Positions 43,706 to 46,776 of a stretch of 46,776 nt of DNA are shown here, one piece after another; positions within the stretch are counted from its first letter, which is position 1; every line of letters starts with the position of its first letter. The notes under the pieces were generated by a model, which was not told the DNA's origin, did no database searches, and worked only from the letters and a program-made list of their open reading frames with translations. Source of the stretch: Butyrivibrio sp. AE3009 (GTDB lineage: Bacteria; Bacillota; Clostridia; Lachnospirales; Lachnospiraceae); the NCBI RefSeq assembly GCF_000420845.1, contig NZ_ATVS01000028.1, positions 1-46,776 on the forward strand, in the 5' to 3' direction. The position numbers and the translations under genes were made by a program.

Positions 43706-45343
43706 ATGACAGATAAGAGAAATGACGATTTTGACTTCAGAGAAGTGACTGATGATGAGAGAGTGGATATTGAGGAGACTCCCTACACAGTTGAATATGA
43801 TAGCAAGAAGGATGTTCTGAGAAATAGTGCGGATAATTCAGGAAACGGTGGTAATGGTTCCGGCAATGGTCAGAATGGCGGAAGTGGCACCAGAAGTGAT
43901 AATACTTATGGACCGAAGGAAAACGAATATGAGGATGTGTGCTTTGTCTGCAGAAGGCCAGAGAGCAAGGCGGGCAAGATGTTCCATCTTCCCAATAATA
44001 TCTGCATTTGCGATGACTGCATGCACAAGACCATGGATACTGTCAGCCAGTTTGATTATCAGAACATGCTGAACAACCCCAATCTCATGAATGAGCTCAA
44101 CAAGAACAGCGGTGGATTCCCCGGAATGGGCTTTTTTGATATGGGTATCCCCGGTGGCTTTAACATGGGCGGAGGCATTCCCAATTCTCAGAAGATCAAG
44201 AAAAAGAGTGAGACCGCAGCCAAGCCCGCTTTTGACATTAAAAATATCCCTGCGCCTCACAAGATCAAGGCTAAGCTTGATGAGTTCGTAATCGGTCAGG
44301 ATCAGGCCAAGAAGGTCATGTCCGTTGCGGTTTACAACCATTACAAGAGAGTTGCCACAGATACTATGGATGATATCGAGATCGAGAAGTCCAATATTCT
44401 CCTGCTGGGACCCACAGGTAGCGGTAAGACCTATCTGGTTAAGACGCTGGCTAAGCTCCTTGATGTACCGCTGGCTATTGCAGATGCTACCTCACTTACA
44501 GAGGCAGGCTATATTGGCGACGATATCGAGAGCGTTGTAAGTAAGCTCTTGGCTGCAGCAGGCAACGATGTGGAGAAGACCGAGCACGGTATCATCTTCA
44601 TCGACGAGATAGACAAGATTGCCAAGAAAAAGAACACCACTTCCAGAGACGTTAGCGGCGAGTCCGTTCAGCAGGGAATGCTGAAGCTCCTGGAGGGTTC
44701 CAACGTTGAGGTTCCCGTAGGCGCAGGCAGCAAGAACGCCATGGTTCCTCTTGCGACAGTTAATACAAGAAATATCCTCTTTATCTGCGGCGGAGCATTT
44801 CCGGATCTGGAGGAGATCATCACCCAGAGGCTTAACAAGCAGACTTCCATCGGTTTTGATGCAGACCTGAAGGATAAATACGAGGATGACCCTAATCTTC
44901 TTACCAACGTTACCGTTGACGACCTTAAGAAGTTCGGTATGATCCCCGAGTTCCTTGGTCGTCTTCCCATTATCTGCACACTGCAGGCCCTTACCAAGGA
45001 GATGCTGATCAAGATCCTCAAGGAGCCCAAGAACGCTATTCTCAAACAGTACCAGAAGCTCCTGGCTCTCGACGAGGTCGACCTTCAGTTTGACGACGGC
45101 GCCCTTGAAGCCATCGCAGAGAAGGCCATGGAAAAAGATACCGGAGCCCGTGCCCTTCGTGCCATCATCGAGGAATTCATGCTGGATATCATGTATGAGA
45201 TTCCCAAGGACGAGAATATCGGCCGTGTGACCATAACCCGTGAATATATTGAAGGCAAGGCTTCTCCCCTTATCGAGATCCGAGGAGAGGCAGCCCAGCC
45301 CAAGCTTCCCAAGTTCAATACAGAGCAGGCAACAATGCTTTAA
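43706..45343 (+). CDS. clpX: ClpX-family unfoldase with long N-terminal extension and linker
   Basis: 545 residues against about 420 for standard ClpX. Residues 1-77 are an acidic, then Gly/Asn-rich extension. The ClpX zinc-binding domain follows (C79, C82, C102, C105), then a Gly/Met/Pro-rich linker (about 125-165) absent in standard ClpX. The AAA+ core is complete: GPTGSGKT, IFIDEIDK, pore loop GYIGDD, RDVSGESVQQ, sensor/arginine region EFLGRLP and GARALR. The ClpP-docking loop I382-G383-F384 is present, so it should feed the ClpP protease. No clpP or tig lies beside it; it may be a second ClpX rather than the housekeeping copy. Confidence 0.9.
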   Translation: MTDKRNDDFDFREVTDDERVDIEETPYTVEYDSKKDVLRNSADNSGNGGNGSGNGQNGGSGTRSDNTYGPKENEYEDVCFVCRRPESKAGKMFHLPNNICICDDCMHKTMDTVSQFDYQNMLNNPNLMNELNKNSGGFPGMGFFDMGIPGGFNMGGGIPNSQKIKKKSETAAKPAFDIKNIPAPHKIKAKLDEFVIGQDQAKKVMSVAVYNHYKRVATDTMDDIEIEKSNILLLGPTGSGKTYLVKTLAKLLDVPLAIADATSLTEAGYIGDDIESVVSKLLAAAGNDVEKTEHGIIFIDEIDKIAKKKNTTSRDVSGESVQQGMLKLLEGSNVEVPVGAGSKNAMVPLATVNTRNILFICGGAFPDLEEIITQRLNKQTSIGFDADLKDKYEDDPNLLTNVTVDDLKKFGMIPEFLGRLPIICTLQALTKEMLIKILKEPKNAILKQYQKLLALDEVDLQFDDGALEAIAEKAMEKDTGARALRAIIEEFMLDIMYEIPKDENIGRVTITREYIEGKASPLIEIRGEAAQPKLPKFNTEQATML

Positions 45344-45353
45344 AAATGATATT

Positions 45354-45390
45354 AGCCCAATTGGCAGTGAATGCCAGTTGGGCTTTTTTA
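45354..45390 (+). terminator. Terminator of clpX
   Basis: AGCCCAATTGGCA (45354-45366) and TGCCAGTTGGGCT (45372-45384), one G-U pair, then six T. Confidence 0.88.
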
Positions 45391-45459
45391 CGAATTATGT
45401 TTTAATACAGGGCGAAATGGGGTACAATTACCTTATCTTTTTTGAATTCGGAGGGCGAA

Positions 45460-46398
45460 ATGGAAAATATTAAGGCGGTAGTTTCTCTTGGACACGAAGC
45501 ACTTGGCGTAACCACCAATGAGCAGAAGGATGCCACCAAGATCACAGCCAAGGCGTTGGCAGATCTGGTTGAGGCAGGATATCAGCTGGTTATCACTCAT
45601 AGTAACGGCCCACAGGTCAGCATGATCCACAAGGCCATGACTGAGCTTCACAGAATATATATCGATTACACGGCAGCTCCCATGTGCGTTTGCAGCGCCA
45701 TGAGCCAGGGATATGTAGGCTACGATATTCAGAATTCTCTCAAGGCTGAGCTTACAAGCCGCGGTATTTCCAAGCCTGTCAGCACCATTCTTACACAGGT
45801 TACTGTTGACCCTTACGACGAAGCTTTTTATGAACCCACCAAGGCCATCGGACGTAACATGTCCAAAGAGGACGCTGATGTAGAGATCAAGAAGGGCAAC
45901 TTCGTCAAGGAAGAACCCGGCAACGGATACAGAAGAATCATTGCCGCTCCCAAGCCCATCGACATAGTTGAGATTGACGCCATCAAGGCCCTTGTAGATG
46001 CCGGCCAGGAAGTTATCGCCTGCGGCGGTGGCGGAATCCCCGTAATCCAGCAGGGACATAATCTGAAGGGCGCCTCTGCAGTAATCGAGAAGGACGCGAT
46101 CGCAGGCAAGCTTGCCGCAGATCTTAAGTCCGACAGACTCATCATCCTCACCTCTGTTCCTTGTGTATACAAGAACTTCGGAAAAGAGGACCAGGCACCT
46201 ATCGAGAAGATGACCGTGGCCGATGCACAGAAATACATAGAAGCCGGAGAATTCGGCGAGGTAGATATGCTTCCCAAGATTGAAGCAGCAATCGAGTTCC
46301 TCAATGCCAACCACGAAGGCTCCGTTCTTATAACATCACTTTCATCGGTAGCTGATGCCCTTAGAGGCAAGGCCGGAACATTGATTACATTTGAATAA
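45460..46398 (+). CDS. arcC: Carbamate kinase-like protein (GHEA subfamily)
   Basis: 312 residues from the ATG at 45460, chosen because GGAGGG lies 5 bases before it; an in-frame TTG at 45442 would include that site. Amino acid kinase fold: THSNGPQVS, SAMSQGYVGYD, ILTQVTVDPYDEAFYEPTKAIG, GYRRIIAAPKP, VIACGGGGIPVI, EKDAIAGKLAADL and LTSVP. All these are carbamate kinase blocks. The N-terminal GGNA phosphate-binding motif is G11-H-E-A14 instead. It would make ATP from carbamoyl phosphate. No arcA or arcB is adjacent, so it is not in a standard arginine deiminase operon. Confidence 0.85.
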   Translation: MENIKAVVSLGHEALGVTTNEQKDATKITAKALADLVEAGYQLVITHSNGPQVSMIHKAMTELHRIYIDYTAAPMCVCSAMSQGYVGYDIQNSLKAELTSRGISKPVSTILTQVTVDPYDEAFYEPTKAIGRNMSKEDADVEIKKGNFVKEEPGNGYRRIIAAPKPIDIVEIDAIKALVDAGQEVIACGGGGIPVIQQGHNLKGASAVIEKDAIAGKLAADLKSDRLIILTSVPCVYKNFGKEDQAPIEKMTVADAQKYIEAGEFGEVDMLPKIEAAIEFLNANHEGSVLITSLSSVADALRGKAGTLITFE

Positions 46399-46419
46399 AC
46401 ATTAACTGAATATTATCAG

Positions 46420-46453
46420 AGAGCCTAATCCAAATGGGGTTAGGCTCTTTTTG
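46420..46453 (+). terminator. Terminator of the carbamate kinase gene
   Basis: AGAGCCTAATC pairs with GGTTAGGCTCT (one G-U pair), followed by TTTT. The following 260 bases up to the next gene hold only the folded segment listed next. Confidence 0.85.
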
Positions 46454-46461
46454 CAGCACAA

Positions 46462-46576
46462 GACCGGCAAGCGAATGGATGCTTGCATACAAATTCATTT
46501 GCCGGTCGTAAGAACATGGAGCATGAAATGCGGAATGTTCGTGTGCGAAATCGAGTAGGAGTCAGCCTACTCGATT
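46462..46576. other. Highly structured intergenic segment (three hairpins)
   Basis: GACCGGCAA/TTGCCGGTC (46462-46470/46499-46507), GAACAT/ATGTTC (46512-46517/46535-46540) and the perfect 11-bp AATCGAGTAGG/CCTACTCGATT (46549-46559/46566-46576) follow one another. An additional GCATACAAATT at 46485 is nearly complementary to AATTTGTATAGC at 46583. It could be a small RNA or a repeat element. No promoter was identified. Confidence 0.45.
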
Positions 46577-46713
46577 CTACTAATTTGTATAGCTTGGGGA
46601 ATAGGAATAAGCATTTGGCATATAGCGAGATTTATTAGAGAAAAATATTGTGTTTAAATGAGTGTGTAAACTGGAGACTGAATTGATAATCTATTGATAT
46701 GGAGATAAATGTA

Positions 46714-46776
46714 ATGAAAAAAGTATTGAAACGAACAGTGATACTAATGATCGCCGCGTCGATGGTAGTAATGACA
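46714..46776 (+). CDS. Start of an exported protein (partial, cut by window end)
   Basis: 21 codons are visible: MKKVLKRTVILMIAASMVVM..., a typical signal peptide n- and h-region. GGAG lies 9-13 bases upstream of the ATG. The product cannot be identified. Confidence 0.6.
   Translation, partial: MKKVLKRTVILMIAASMVVMT

Noticed and set aside
45433..46314. Long minus-strand frame opposite the carbamate kinase
   Set aside because: It is a shadow of a strongly codon-biased gene with clear family motifs on the plus strand.

Overview
The window is about 47 kb of a low-to-moderate GC Gram-positive genome. The proteins look like those of an anaerobic Clostridia, most likely Lachnospiraceae close to Butyrivibrio or Pseudobutyrivibrio. 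That placement is an inference from the style of the ATP synthase, ClpX, carbamate kinase, GH25 lysozyme and surface proteins, not from a marker gene. Every recognised gene is on the + strand. I saw no rRNA, tRNA or CRISPR array.

Layout. (1) 1-790: an IS200/IS605 transposase remnant, a terminator and a promoter. (2) 792-8276: a complete F-type ATP synthase operon, atpZ-atpI-atpB-E-F-H-A-G-D-C, with a c subunit carrying a sodium-type, two-carboxylate site, closed by a strong terminator. (3) 8386-33537: a 25 kb type VII secretion (T7SS) island. It holds a zinc-ribbon membrane sensor-like protein, an EssC ATPase with an intact FHA domain, a LytTR regulator with a degenerate receiver, an unknown 219-residue protein and an EsaB/YukD ubiquitin-like protein. 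These are followed by six consecutive WXG100-type small proteins, a VWA-TM-FHA protein, a PP2C phosphatase, a giant surface protein, a Big2 surface protein, a catalytically complete membrane Ser/Thr kinase and a second giant surface protein. (4) 33574-46776: ordinary metabolic and housekeeping genes (D-2-hydroxyacid dehydrogenase, GH25 lysozyme, UDPGP pyrophosphorylase, galE, PHP phosphatase, HAD phosphatase, HtrA protease, a long ClpX, carbamate kinase). Between them lie several unusual palindromic intergenic repeats.

The most interesting object is region 3. It has the EssC/EsaB/WXG100 core of a Firmicutes T7SS, but no recognisable EsaA, EssA or EssB. In their place it carries a full threonine-phosphorylation circuit: kinase, PP2C phosphatase and two FHA proteins, one of them the EssC motor itself. 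The kinase has the same order as EssB (cytosolic kinase fold, one TM segment, helical extracytoplasmic domain), but all catalytic residues are present. My hypothesis is that this is a phospho-regulated T7SS variant, logically similar to the PpkA/PppA/Fha control of type VI secretion. Its WXG100 array may be activated by the locus-encoded LytTR protein through two 14-bp direct repeats spaced 21 bp apart.

The intergenic repeats in region 4 are a second theme. A long palindrome related to GGGACGGTTCTCTGTGACTC supplies the -35 box of the lysozyme promoter, and a fragment of it supplies the -35 of the next promoter. A symmetric chain of hairpins follows the PHP gene. A 78-bp repeat occurs in opposite orientations on either side of htrA.
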